Positions 1 to 9,252 of a DNA stretch of 64,000 nucleotides are shown piece after piece. The notes beneath the pieces are model-generated. The model did no database searches. It was not told the DNA's origin and worked only from the letters and a program-made list of their open reading frames with translations. Where the stretch lies: the NCBI GenBank assembly GCA_964413535.1, contig CAYPTB010000054.1:1-64000 (forward strand), written 5' to 3'. Within the stretch, counting starts at the first letter, position 1, and the number at the start of each line of letters is the position of its first letter. Source of the DNA: CAYPTB01 sp964413535. GTDB taxonomy: Bacteria; Planctomycetota; UBA1135; GCA-002686595. A program made the position numbers and the translations under genes.

Positions 1-486
1 GGCTGCGACAAGGGCGACTGCGGCGCCTGCACCGTGCTCCTGGACGGGAAGCCCGTGATCTCGTGCCTGACGCTCGCCGCGCTGTGCGAGGGACGCGCCA
101 TCACGACCATCGAGGGACTCATGCCGGCGCACGTGCGCTCCGGCGGTCGCGGGCCCGACCCGGTGCAGGACGCCTTCGACCGCTGCGGCGCGCTGCAGTG
201 CGGGTTCTGCCAGCCGGGCATGATGCTCTCCGCGCGCGCGCTCTTGAACGAGCGCCCTTCGCCCACGCGCGCCGAGATCAAGGCCGCGCTCGCGGGCAAC
301 CTGTGCCGCTGCACGGGCTACACGCAGATCATCGAGGCGGTCGAGCTCGCGATCGCCGACGCGACGGGCGCGCCGCCTCCGGCCCCCGCTTGGGCGAAAC
401 ATTCGCCGCACGCCGCTCCCCCGCCGTCGGTCTCGCGCCCCGTTCGAGACGATGCGCGCGACGACCCGCGGAGTGGCCGGCGATGA
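1..486 (+). CDS. 4-hydroxybenzoyl-CoA reductase-like 2Fe-2S subunit, 5'-truncated
   Basis: This is the small iron-sulfur subunit of a xanthine-oxidase-family molybdenum hydroxylase. It passes electrons between the molybdenum site and the FAD subunit. The window opens inside the gene, so the start and first cluster cysteine are missing. The visible part begins GCDKGDCGACTV, the plant-type ferredoxin motif, and continues with the second 2Fe-2S domain motifs CGFCQPGM and CRCTGY. The last 40 or so residues (Ala/Pro/Arg-rich) look like a lineage-specific tail. The stop overlaps the next start as ATGA, so the three subunits are translationally coupled. The subunit order 2Fe-2S, molybdopterin, FAD is one common arrangement for this family. 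The specific substrate call rests on the FAD subunit. Confidence 0.85.
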   Translation, partial: GCDKGDCGACTVLLDGKPVISCLTLAALCEGRAITTIEGLMPAHVRSGGRGPDPVQDAFDRCGALQCGFCQPGMMLSARALLNERPSPTRAEIKAALAGNLCRCTGYTQIIEAVELAIADATGAPPPAPAWAKHSPHAAPPPSVSRPVRDDARDDPRSGRR

Positions 487-2888
487 GCGCCCGCGACCTG
501 CACGGGCCGACTCCCCCCTGGGGCGACGCGTTCGAGGTGGTCGGCCGCCGCCACCGCAAGGTCGACGGTCTCGCCAAGGCGACCGGACAGGCCGTGTACA
601 CGGACGACATCGTCCTGCCTGGGATGCTGCACGCGAAGACCCTGCGCTCCCCCCATCCGCACGCGAACATCCTGCGCATCGACGCCTCGCGCGCGCTCGC
701 GCTGCCCGGCGTGCACGCGCTGATCACGGGCGAGTCGATGCCCATCAAGTACGGCGTCATCCCCTGGACGCCCGACGAGAACGCGCTTGCGCTCGGCAAG
801 GTGCGCTTCGCCGGCGACGAGGTCGCCGCCGTCGCGGCGATCGACGAGGACACGGCCAACCGAGCTCTCGACCTGATCGACGTCGAGTACGAGGTGCTCC
901 ACGCCTACCTCGACCCGTTCGAGGCCCGCGAGCGCCACGACCCGCCGATCCACCCCGACAACAAGCACGGCAACGTCAGCAAGCACGTGAAGCTCGAGTT
1001 CGGTGACGTGGACGCCGCGCTCGCGCAGGCCGACGTCGTGGTCGAGGGCGAGTTCACCTTCCACGGCACGACGCACACCGCGATCGAGCCGCATTGCGCC
1101 GTCGGCCTCTGGACACAGGACGCGAGCGAGGAGGGCCTGCTCACCGTCTGGTCCTCGACACAGATCACGCACTACGTCCAGCGCGCCCTGGCGCGCGTCC
1201 TCGAACTCCCCGAATCGAAGGTGCGCGTCATCCAGCCGTGCCTGGGCGGCGCGTTCGGCGGCAAGTCCGACCCCTTCTCGCTCGAGTTCTGCGTCGCGAA
1301 GCTCTCCATGCTCACCGGACGTCCGGTGAAGATGCTGTGGACGCGCGAGGAAGTCTTCTATGCGCACCGCGGCCGCCACCCGATGCACATGCGCTACCGC
1401 TCGGGCGCCACCAAGGACGGGAAGCTCGTCGCGACCGACGCCCAGATCCTGATCGACGGCGGCGCCTACAGCTCGTTCGGCCTGGTCACGACCTACTACG
1501 CGGGCCAGCTCCTGACGGGCCCGACGCACATTCCGAACTACCGCTTCGACTCCACGCGCGTGTTCACGAACAAGCCGCCCTGCGGCCCCAAGCGCGGCCA
1601 CGGCTCCGTGCAACCGCGCTTCGCCTTCGAGGTGCAGCTCGACGAGCTCGCCCTCGAGCTCGCGCTCGATCCGATCGAGCTGCGCCGGCGCAACTGGCAG
1701 GGCGAGCACACGACCACCGTCAACGGCCAGCGCATCACCTCGAACGGATTCCTGCAGTGCCTCGACGCCGTCGAAGCGGCGTCGGACTGGAAGGCGCGCC
1801 GCGCGAAGCTCCCGTTCGGCCGCGGACTCGGCGTCGCGGGCTCGATGTACATCTCGGGCACGAACTACCCCGTGTACCCGAACGACATGCCGCAGGCCGG
1901 CATCCAGCTGAAGGTCGACCGCTCCGGGCTCGTGACCGTCTTCACGGGCGGCAACGACATCGGCCAGGGCAGCAACTCCGTCGTCGCGTACCTCGTCGCG
2001 GAGGAGCTCGGCATGGAGCTCGCCGACGTGCGCGTCGTGGCCGCCGACACCGACCTCTGCCCGGTCGACCTGGGCGCCTACTCCTCGCGCGTGACCTTCA
2101 TGGTCGGCAACGCGACGATCGACGCGTGCCGCAAGCTGCGCAAACAGATCGTCGCCGCCGTCGCCGAGCACTGGAAGGTGCCCGAGGACCGCGTGCGCAT
2201 GGGCGGCGGGCGCGTGCTCGACCTGGCCGACGCGAGCAAGACCGTGACGACGCGCGAAGCGTTCCAGCTCGCCGAGACGCGCTTCGACACGCTCGGCGCG
2301 ACGGGCTCCTACAACACGCCGACCTTGGGCGGCGACTACCGCGGCGGCACCATCGGCGCGTCGCCCGCCTACTCCTTCACTGCGCACGTGGTCGAGGTCT
2401 CGGTCGACGTGGAGACCGGCCGCATCACGTGCGAGAAGGTGTGGGTCGCGCACGACTGCGGGCGCGCGCTCAACCCGACGCTCGTCGCGGGCCAGATCGA
2501 GGGCTCGGTCTACATGGGCGTGGCCGAGGCGCTGCTCGAGGACCACGACGTGAACCGCTTCGGCCTGCACCAGGGGCCGTCGCTGCTCGACTACAAGATC
2601 CCCACCACCGTCGACACGCCCGAGATCGCGGCGCTGATCGTCGAGAGCGTCGACCCCGAGGGTCCCTACGGCGCGAAGGAAGCCGGCGAGGGACCGCTGC
2701 ACTCCGCCATCCCCGCGCTCGCGAACGCCGTCTTCGACGCCGTCGGGATCCGCCTGCACCACCTGCCCTTCACGCCGGGCAAGGTGCTCGCAGCCCTGCG
2801 CGCGCGAGACGCAGAGCACGATCGCTCGGACGGTCGCCCCGAGCTCCCGTTGGCCCCGAAGACTCCCTCGACCGAGGCGCGACGCTGA
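483..2888 (+). CDS. 4-hydroxybenzoyl-CoA reductase-like molybdopterin subunit
   Basis: This is the large catalytic subunit (801 aa) of a molybdenum hydroxylase, carrying the molybdopterin cofactor. Family motifs are clear: the N-terminal hammerhead (KVDGLAKATGQAVYTDD), the cofactor-binding GGAFGGK, the QGSNSVVAYLVAEELG segment, and near the C-terminus PYGAKEAGEG, where the family's catalytic glutamate lies. The segments CGPKRGHGSVQ and LGAYSSRVTFMVGNA resemble my recollection of the 4-hydroxybenzoyl-CoA reductase alpha subunit more than xanthine dehydrogenase. I chose the ATG at 483 over upstream starts because it overlaps the preceding stop and begins the conserved domain. Other aromatic or purine substrates remain possible. 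Confidence 0.85.
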   Translation: MSARDLHGPTPPWGDAFEVVGRRHRKVDGLAKATGQAVYTDDIVLPGMLHAKTLRSPHPHANILRIDASRALALPGVHALITGESMPIKYGVIPWTPDENALALGKVRFAGDEVAAVAAIDEDTANRALDLIDVEYEVLHAYLDPFEARERHDPPIHPDNKHGNVSKHVKLEFGDVDAALAQADVVVEGEFTFHGTTHTAIEPHCAVGLWTQDASEEGLLTVWSSTQITHYVQRALARVLELPESKVRVIQPCLGGAFGGKSDPFSLEFCVAKLSMLTGRPVKMLWTREEVFYAHRGRHPMHMRYRSGATKDGKLVATDAQILIDGGAYSSFGLVTTYYAGQLLTGPTHIPNYRFDSTRVFTNKPPCGPKRGHGSVQPRFAFEVQLDELALELALDPIELRRRNWQGEHTTTVNGQRITSNGFLQCLDAVEAASDWKARRAKLPFGRGLGVAGSMYISGTNYPVYPNDMPQAGIQLKVDRSGLVTVFTGGNDIGQGSNSVVAYLVAEELGMELADVRVVAADTDLCPVDLGAYSSRVTFMVGNATIDACRKLRKQIVAAVAEHWKVPEDRVRMGGGRVLDLADASKTVTTREAFQLAETRFDTLGATGSYNTPTLGGDYRGGTIGASPAYSFTAHVVEVSVDVETGRITCEKVWVAHDCGRALNPTLVAGQIEGSVYMGVAEALLEDHDVNRFGLHQGPSLLDYKIPTTVDTPEIAALIVESVDPEGPYGAKEAGEGPLHSAIPALANAVFDAVGIRLHHLPFTPGKVLAALRARDAEHDRSDGRPELPLAPKTPSTEARR

Positions 2889-3910
2889 TGCTGCGGCTCC
2901 CGAAGTTCGAGCTCGCGCGTCCGAGCACGATCGCCGAAGCCGTGGCGCTGCTCACCCAGCACGGCAGGCAGGCGATGCTCGTGGCCGGCGGCACCGATCT
3001 CCTGCCGAACATGAAGCACGAGCTCTTCACGCCGAAGGTGCTCGTCGCGCTCTCCGGCGTCGCCGAGCTCAAAGGCATTCGCGCGCAGCCCGACGGATCG
3101 CTCTCGATCGGCGCGACCACCACGATCGCGGACGTGGCCGCGAGCGAGCTCGTGCGCGAGCGCGCTCCGGTCCTCGCGCAGGCCGCGGGTCTGATCGCAG
3201 GACCGCAGTTGCGCAGCATGGGCACCCTCGGCGGCAACGTCATGCTCGACACGCGCTGCCAGTGGTACAACCAGACGCACTTCTGGCGGAAGGCGCTCGG
3301 CTACTGCCTCAAGAAGGACGGGAGCCTCTGCCACGTCGTCGAGGGCGGCGGCAAGTGCGTCGCGGCCGCGAGCAACGACAGCGCGCCGGCCCTGATGGTG
3401 CTCGGCGCAACGCTCGCGATCGAAGGCCCCAACGGCCGTCGCGAGCTCGCGATCGACGACCTGTGGAAGTCGGACGGCATCTTCAACAAGAAGATGTCCC
3501 CGTTCGAGATCCTGGCCGAGATCCGCATCCCCCCGCAGCCCGCGGGACGCCGCAGCGCCTACGGCAAGCTGCGCGACCGCGGCTCGATCGACTTCCCGCT
3601 GCTCGGCGTCGCCGTGCGCCTCGACTGCGACGAGCACGGCGCCGTCATGGACGCCGACCTCGTGTGCGTCGCGCTCCAGGCGCGTCCCGTGCGCATCAAA
3701 CGCGCCGGCGCCGAGCTCTGCGGCGCGCACATCGACTCGCCCCACTTCGAAGCCGTCGCCCGACGCGCAGCCGAGGCCGCCTACAGGCAATGCCACCCGC
3801 TGCCGAACGTCCCCGGCGACCACGACTACCGCCGCGAGATGGTGCCCGTGTACGTCCGCCGCACCTTGCTCGCCGCCGCGGCAGGCGCGGGGCCCGTGCA
3901 TCACGTGTAG
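2888..3910 (+). CDS. 4-hydroxybenzoyl-CoA reductase-like FAD subunit with extra 4Fe-4S insert
   Basis: This is the flavin subunit (340 aa). The FAD-binding motifs VAGGTDLLPN (about residues 32-41) and MGTLGGNV (111-118) are intact. Directly after them is an insert with cysteines at 124, 140, 148 and 157. Their spacing of 16, 8 and 9 matches the four cysteines that hold the additional 4Fe-4S cluster in the beta subunit of Thauera 4-hydroxybenzoyl-CoA reductase. Ordinary xanthine dehydrogenase FAD subunits lack this insert. In the known enzyme the cluster lets ferredoxin drive reductive dehydroxylation of the aromatic ring. The start overlaps the upstream stop (TGATG). No CoA ligase or benzoyl-CoA pathway gene is visible in the window. 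Confidence 0.85.
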   Translation: MLRLPKFELARPSTIAEAVALLTQHGRQAMLVAGGTDLLPNMKHELFTPKVLVALSGVAELKGIRAQPDGSLSIGATTTIADVAASELVRERAPVLAQAAGLIAGPQLRSMGTLGGNVMLDTRCQWYNQTHFWRKALGYCLKKDGSLCHVVEGGGKCVAAASNDSAPALMVLGATLAIEGPNGRRELAIDDLWKSDGIFNKKMSPFEILAEIRIPPQPAGRRSAYGKLRDRGSIDFPLLGVAVRLDCDEHGAVMDADLVCVALQARPVRIKRAGAELCGAHIDSPHFEAVARRAAEAAYRQCHPLPNVPGDHDYRREMVPVYVRRTLLAAAAGAGPVHHV

Positions 3911-3945
3911 GGCGGGGGTCGCGCCCCGCGAGCGCGGTCCCCGCC
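3911..3945 (+). terminator. hairpin after the molybdenum hydroxylase operon
   Basis: A GC-rich inverted repeat begins at the base after the stop codon. GGCGGGG (3911-3917) pairs with CCCCGCC (3939-3945), enclosing a loop with further self-complementarity. There is no T-tract. It could act in termination or mRNA end protection. In such GC-rich DNA some hairpins arise by chance. Confidence 0.35.
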
Positions 3946-4093
3946 CGGTGCTACGAAGCGCCGGCCGGCCGGCCCGGATCGCGACGGCTTCGCGGACGCG
4001 CCTTCAGACGCGCCCCGCGTGCAGCCGAAGCCAGCACGACGACGTCCCATCGCCCGGGACGGCGCCTTGCCCCTTACCGAAGGAATTGCGGCG

Positions 4094-6455
4094 ATGCACT
4101 CTGTCCTTCTCAGCTCGCTCCTCGCCCTCGCATCGCACACGGCCGGAGACGCCGTCGAGCGGGACTTCTTGATCGTCTACTCCGCGGGAGCGCAGGAGCT
4201 CTTCGCGGACCCACGCGACCGCGGGTTGCTCGAGCTCCTCGGGAACCTCGAGGCGCGGATCCGCGCGATCGAGGAGAGCGCAGCCGGCCAGTCCCCCGCG
4301 GTCGTGAAGCTCGGCGCGCGCTGGCTCGCGCGGCCCTTCGGGCTGCGCATCGCGCTCACCGACGAAGGCGTCGCGCCGTTCCAGCTCGACGTGCGCTTCA
4401 CCGACCAGGCGACGGCTCTGCGAGAGCTCGCCGCGCTTGAGGAAGCGCTCGCTTCCGAGGGATTCGAGCTCAGCTCGTCGAACGAGGAGCCCGGCACGCT
4501 GCGCATAGACACGCCAGCCGGGCCTCTCGTCGCCACCGCCCGCGTGGACGGGGAAAGCGGCGTCGTGACGCTAGCCTTCGCGCGGGAGGTCGGCCCGGCC
4601 TTCGCCATGCCCGAGGTATCACTGGCGCGCGGCGTCGAGCCGGCCTTCGCGCTGCACTTCGACGGACGCGGGCTCACGAGTGCCCTGCCGACTCTCCAGG
4701 CGAGCGTGCCCGATGCGGACCGCAAGTCGTTCGCCGCGGGCCTTGCGTTCTTCGAGGAGCTCGGGCTCCTCGGCCTGAAGGCTGCGCCGATGACGATCGC
4801 CGTCGGCCACGGGGAGGTCGAGTCGATGACGACGCGCCGCGTCCAGGGCTGGCGAAGCACGTTCTTCGGGCGCGGTGCGGAAGTCCTGATAGACGCCGAC
4901 CTGCGCCTCTTGCCTGCGGACACGCTGTGGGGCTGGATCGGCACATTCGACCCGATGCAGATCGTGGAGCTCGGACGCGCGGTCGCGCCGGCGGAGACGA
5001 AGATGGCGCTCGACACGTGGAAGACGGACCTCGACTACGACCTCGAGAAGGACCTCCTGGGCGCGATCGGTCCCGTGGTCGGCGCCTACGCGTCGACGGG
5101 CAGCGGTGGCGCCTCTGGCCTGACCGGGCTCGTGCTCTTCGCGCGCTCGGTGAACGCGGAGACGTTCGTCGCGACCGTGGAGAGGATCGTGACGATGGCC
5201 TCGAAGTCGCAGGAACTCCCGATCCGGGGGCAATCCTTCATCGAGAACGGGCACCGCGGGCTCGCCTTACACCCTGCCAGGGGGCGTGCCCTTCGAGCCG
5301 TGCATCGCGGGGGAGAACGGTGTCGTGTTCCTGGCGGCGAGCCGTGGAGCGCTCGTCGAGGCCATGGAGCAGACCGAACGCAAGACGTCCGTGCTCGACC
5401 ACCCGCGGATCGAGGCCCTGCGCGAGAACGGGCTCCGGAACGTGGTCGCCTTCGGCTTCAACGACGCGCCGAAGGGGCTCGAGCGCGGCTACGGCGCCGT
5501 CGGGATGCTACAGGCGACCTTCGCGAGCTTGGCTCATGGCGCTGGCAGACCGGATCGGCTCTTCGACCTCATGAAGCTCTTGCCGTCGTACGCGACGCTC
5601 GCGCGCGGCGCGCGGCCGAGCGTGACGCTCTCCTACCTGCAGGGCGACGACCTCTTGCAGGCGACGATGCACGACAGCTCGTGGACCGCGCGCGGCGTGG
5701 CGATGGCCGGGTCGCCCATGGGGCAGTTGAATCCGGTGGCAGTGGGGATCGTGTCTTCGATCGCGATCCCGAGGATCATGGCCGCGCGGCTCGACGCGAA
5801 CGAGTCCGCGGCGATCTCGACCCTGCGCGCCGTCGCCTCCGCCCAGGCCCAGATGCAGCACGCCGGAGCGATCGACACGGATGCCGACGGCGGAGGCGAG
5901 TACGCGTACTTCGGTGAGATGAGTGGCGCGCGTCCCATCCGCGTGTTCGTGCCCGGCGCAGGCGCGGCTATCGGCGACGCCGCCGTGCACAGGCTGAATC
6001 CCCCGCTCCTCTCGCCCACGTTCGCGGAGGTGATCCGGGATGCCCGCGGCGAAGGCGTCATCACGCGCTCGGGCTACGTCTTCAAGCTCTGGCTCCCCGG
6101 CTCCACGACCCAAGCGGGCAAGGTGCCTGGCGTCGCCGAGTCGGCGCAGGGCGGCGCGGGGTCGGTCCTGCCCGACTCGGACCACAACGAGGTCCTGTGG
6201 TGCTGCTACGCCTGGCCGATGCAGGCCGGGCAGACGGGAAACCGCGCGTTCTTCATCAACCAGGAATACGACGTCCTGCAGTTCCAGAACACTCCGGTGG
6301 CCGGCGGAGCGCCCTACGACGGCATCGCCGACCCCGACCGGATGCCGAGCTTCGACGCCGCCTACTCCGCGGGCTCCCCGAACGACATGAGCGCGAGCCT
6401 CGGGCTCGACGGCGCCCGCACGAACGACGGCCATCACTGGACGGTCGTCTACTGA
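4094..6455 (+). pseudogene. frameshifted secreted protein with pilin-like C-terminal region
   Basis: Two adjacent frames form one protein of about 786 aa. The first frame runs from the ATG at 4094, with AAGGA at 4080-4084 as a good ribosome site. It starts with a short signal-like stretch (MHSVLLSSLLALASH) and a large domain of unknown function, and breaks near 5268. The second frame continues through PFEPCIAGENGVVF to the TGA at 6453-6455. Removing one T in the run at about 5267-5270 restores a continuous frame. The second half holds a segment (IAIPRIMAARLDANES, AAISTLRAVASAQAQ) resembling type II/IV pseudopilins, but internal and without a leader peptide. Codon use stays normal on both sides, so a recent mutation or a sequencing error are both possible. 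Confidence 0.6.
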
Positions 6456-6519
6456 ACGACGGCGGCGAGACCGCGGCGCCAAGAGCGATCGAGACGCGGC
6501 GCTCGCGCGGTCCCACGCC

Positions 6520-6582
6520 TCACAGGCGCTCGACGCGCTGCTTGCGCGGATCGACCGTGCGGCGGCGTAGGTCTCCTGCGCT
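6520..6582 (-). pseudogene. orphan copy of the RecQ C-terminal tail
   Basis: On the minus strand this intergenic stretch encodes SAGDLRRRTVDPRKQRVERL followed by a stop. It matches the last 20 residues of RecQ (ending at 9253) at 18 positions and ends with the same stop. The DNA match covers roughly 50-60 bp. No helicase sequence lies upstream, where the PAP2 phosphatase gene ends at 6616. It may be a remnant of a partial duplication or rearrangement, or the tail of a lost gene. Confidence 0.5.
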
Positions 6583-6615
6583 CTTGCACGACGCGCACTC
6601 GCGTCCGTGGCGATC

Positions 6616-7368
6616 TCACTCGGCGTTGCTCTCCGGCTCGATGTCGCCGGTGCGCTGCAAGAGGTGCGTGACGCCCCACACGAGGAGCGCCCAGACCAAT
6701 CCCGCTGCCCAGCCGGCGACGACGTCAGAGGGCCAGTGAACGCCGAGGTACACGCGGCTCACGCCGGCGAGCACTGCGGTCCCGAGCGCCACGACGATGA
6801 TGTAGATCTTGAGCAGCCGGCGCGGCTGTGTGCGCACGAGCATGACGCCGAGCGTCAGGTACGTGACGGCCGAGAGCATCGAATGGCCGCTCGGGAAGCT
6901 CTTCGTGTACACGTGCGAGCCGTGCGGAACGAGGTCCGGACGGGGGCGGTCGAAGAAGTCCTTGAGCAGGAGGCTCATGGCGATGCCGCCCGCCACCGCG
7001 ACGAATGCGGTCACCGCGGTCCCCCGCTTTCCGATGAGGACGAGGTAGACGATCGCGGCCACGGTGAGCGGGCCGAGGACGGCTAGACCTCCCAGCGCAG
7101 TGAAGTCGCGCATCATCTCCTCGAACCAGCGTGGGCCGATCGGGTCGGCGGGATCGGCCGTGCGCATCGCGAGGACGAGCCGCTCGTCGAAGCGCGAAAC
7201 CTGGCCCAGCCGAACGTACTGCGCGAGCCGGATGAAGCCCCACAATCCGCCGGCGATCAGCGCGAGCACGGTCAGCGTCGAGAGCTCGCGCGTCGAGAGC
7301 CAGCGGCGCGGGTGCCACCAGTCATGTCGCCCGTTCCGAGGAGCGGGTCGAGGCTTCGCGGTCGTCAC
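6616..7368 (-). CDS. PAP2-family membrane phosphatase
   Basis: This is a 250-aa integral membrane phosphatase of the type 2 phosphatidic-acid phosphatase family. Such enzymes act on lipid phosphates such as phosphatidate or undecaprenyl pyrophosphate. All three signature motifs are present: KDFFDRPRP, PSGHS and SRVYLGVHWPSDV. Several hydrophobic segments surround them. It starts with GTG at 7368. The next gene on the same strand upstream is a phosphodiesterase. The exact substrate cannot be read from the sequence. A role in undecaprenyl pyrophosphate recycling would be plausible but is inference. Confidence 0.9.
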   Translation of the reverse strand: MTTAKPRPAPRNGRHDWWHPRRWLSTRELSTLTVLALIAGGLWGFIRLAQYVRLGQVSRFDERLVLAMRTADPADPIGPRWFEEMMRDFTALGGLAVLGPLTVAAIVYLVLIGKRGTAVTAFVAVAGGIAMSLLLKDFFDRPRPDLVPHGSHVYTKSFPSGHSMLSAVTYLTLGVMLVRTQPRRLLKIYIIVVALGTAVLAGVSRVYLGVHWPSDVVAGWAAGLVWALLVWGVTHLLQRTGDIEPESNAE

Positions 7369-7490
7369 GGCTCGCTCCTCGCTGCGCGCCGGCGCGAGCG
7401 ATCGCGATCCAAGGCTCGTCGAGCGAGGGGCTGCACGGAGAGCGACGTTACTCCCTCGACCGCAGTCGCGTCACCGGCAGTTCCACCGAT

Positions 7491-9116
7491 CTATCTCAAC
7501 TGCTCGAGGATGCTCACACCGTCGAAGGGCCCTTCTCCCGCGAACTCCACGCCGAAGAGCTCGAGTAGCGTAGGCGCGAGGTCGACGAGTCGCGCCGCGG
7601 GGAGCTCGTGTCCGGCGCGGATGCCTGGTCCCGCGAAGTAGAGCGGAATGATCAGCTCCTCGCGCTCGAGGCCTCCGTGCCCACCGAGGTAGTCGGTCGA
7701 GAAGTCCCAACCGGGAGCGGCGAAGACCTTGAGGTCGCCCCCGCGCGGGTCGTCGAACGCCAGGAGGAGCTGGGGGACGAGGTCGGGATGACGCAGGTCC
7801 GCCGTCGCCGTCAGCCACTCCAGGGACGTGTGAGGCGCTTGCATCCACCCACGGAGCCGCTCGTCCGTGGCGTAGCCGAGGGGATCGACTCCGCCGAGGA
7901 TCACGTAGGTGAAGGAAGCCTCGTGCGGTCCTCCCGTGCGACGGATCTCGGACGAGCCCTCTCGTCCGTACACGCGCACTGCGTCCTCGCCCACGCGAAC
8001 GGCGACGAGGTGGATCGCGTTCGACTGCAACAGTCTCTCCGGTAGCCTGCTCCCCGCCGCGACGGCGTGGACCGTCGGGAACGTCAGGATCTCCTCGACG
8101 GTAGGCCGTTCGTTCCAGGTCTCGGCGACGCGCAGGTGCACGCTCGCTTCTCGCACGCCGTTGGGAATGACGATCGCCTGCGCCGGCGTGTAGCGCTGCC
8201 AGCGCTCGAGGAACGGCGCATCGCCGTCGTTCTCCAAGGCGACGAGCACCGGCATCCCGAGCACGGCCGCGAGGTGCTCGTCCAGCGCGAGGGAGTGAGG
8301 CGCACTGTGGTGGCCGTGATCCGAGGTGAGCACGATCGTGAGCTCGTCGAGCATTCCGCCGCGCTCGAACGCCTCGAGCACCTCGCCGATCACCGAATCG
8401 AGGTTCTCGACCGCTTCGCGGTATTCCGCGCCGTCGCTGCCGTGCTCGTGGCCGATGTTGTCCACGCCCGGGAGGTGGACCGCGACGAAAACGGGCCACT
8501 CACCGATCGTGCGCACCTGGTCGGCGATCTCGTAGAGCTGCTCGGAAAGACGCCTGTCGGCTGCCTTCTTGCGCCCGAGGACCCATGCGATTCCGAATCG
8601 GGCTCCACCGGTCTCCGCGGACTTCGCGCGCCTGAGCTTGATCCCGCGCTCGAAGGGCAAGGCGACTCCCGCAGTCAGCTCGTCCGGCAACATCTCGAAG
8701 AGCGTCGCACGCGTCTCGTCGGAGTTCGCGAGCTCGCGCTTCGCCTCGTAGTTGCGCGTGCGGAGCAGTCGTCTGTCGAAGCACGCGTTGCTCCCGATCC
8801 CGTGTCGGCTCGGCCAGAAGCCGGTCAGCATGCTGACGGAGTTCGCGTAGGTGACGCTCGGCACGCACGCTACTGCCGATCGCACGCGCGTCGCTCGATC
8901 GAACAGGAGACGCTGCAGTCGCGGCAGCTTGCCGGTCTCCGCTAGCTCCTCCAGCACGTCCGCGCGCAAGCCGTCGACGAAGAAGAGGACTACGGGGCGC
9001 GCTGGCAGCTCGAATCCCCGCCGATCGGGGTCGACGGAGAAGAGCTTCGGCGGGGAGGCGCACGAGGACCCGAGGATCAGGCACGCGGCAGCGAGGAAGA
9101 GGGGAGCAGGTGTCAT
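7491..9116 (-). CDS. type I phosphodiesterase / nucleotide pyrophosphatase-like protein
   Basis: This 541-aa protein belongs to the alkaline-phosphatase superfamily. Metal-binding and catalytic motifs are visible: FFVDGLRAD (about 46-53), a Ser/Thr-rich nucleophile region PSVTYANSVSMLTGF, HLPGVDNIGHEHG, and TSDHGHH. The N-terminus has a hydrophobic stretch ending LILGSSC, so it is probably exported and may be a lipoprotein anchored at Cys19. The -3 position is Gly and no basic residue precedes the hydrophobic core, which makes the lipoprotein call uncertain. A C-terminal region carries a second DLAPTLLELFGV sulfatase-like segment. The substrate is unknown. Confidence 0.8.
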   Translation of the reverse strand: MTPAPLFLAAACLILGSSCASPPKLFSVDPDRRGFELPARPVVLFFVDGLRADVLEELAETGKLPRLQRLLFDRATRVRSAVACVPSVTYANSVSMLTGFWPSRHGIGSNACFDRRLLRTRNYEAKRELANSDETRATLFEMLPDELTAGVALPFERGIKLRRAKSAETGGARFGIAWVLGRKKAADRRLSEQLYEIADQVRTIGEWPVFVAVHLPGVDNIGHEHGSDGAEYREAVENLDSVIGEVLEAFERGGMLDELTIVLTSDHGHHSAPHSLALDEHLAAVLGMPVLVALENDGDAPFLERWQRYTPAQAIVIPNGVREASVHLRVAETWNERPTVEEILTFPTVHAVAAGSRLPERLLQSNAIHLVAVRVGEDAVRVYGREGSSEIRRTGGPHEASFTYVILGGVDPLGYATDERLRGWMQAPHTSLEWLTATADLRHPDLVPQLLLAFDDPRGGDLKVFAAPGWDFSTDYLGGHGGLEREELIIPLYFAGPGIRAGHELPAARLVDLAPTLLELFGVEFAGEGPFDGVSILEQLR

Positions 9117-9252
9117 CGAGCACTCGCAGATTACCGGCTGGATCCGGGTGGCCTGAGATCTTTTCGAATGGATCGAGTCGGTCCGGCCTTTCCAGGGCGG
9201 CGATGGGTGGATCCAGAGTCTCGCCCTTCCGCGGTGACCGGAACGAGATCGC

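Noticed and set aside
318..2819. A long minus-strand frame opposite the molybdenum hydroxylase
   Set aside because: It is Arg/His/Val-rich with no recognisable motif and fully overlaps a strongly supported gene. GC-rich codon bias creates such frames.
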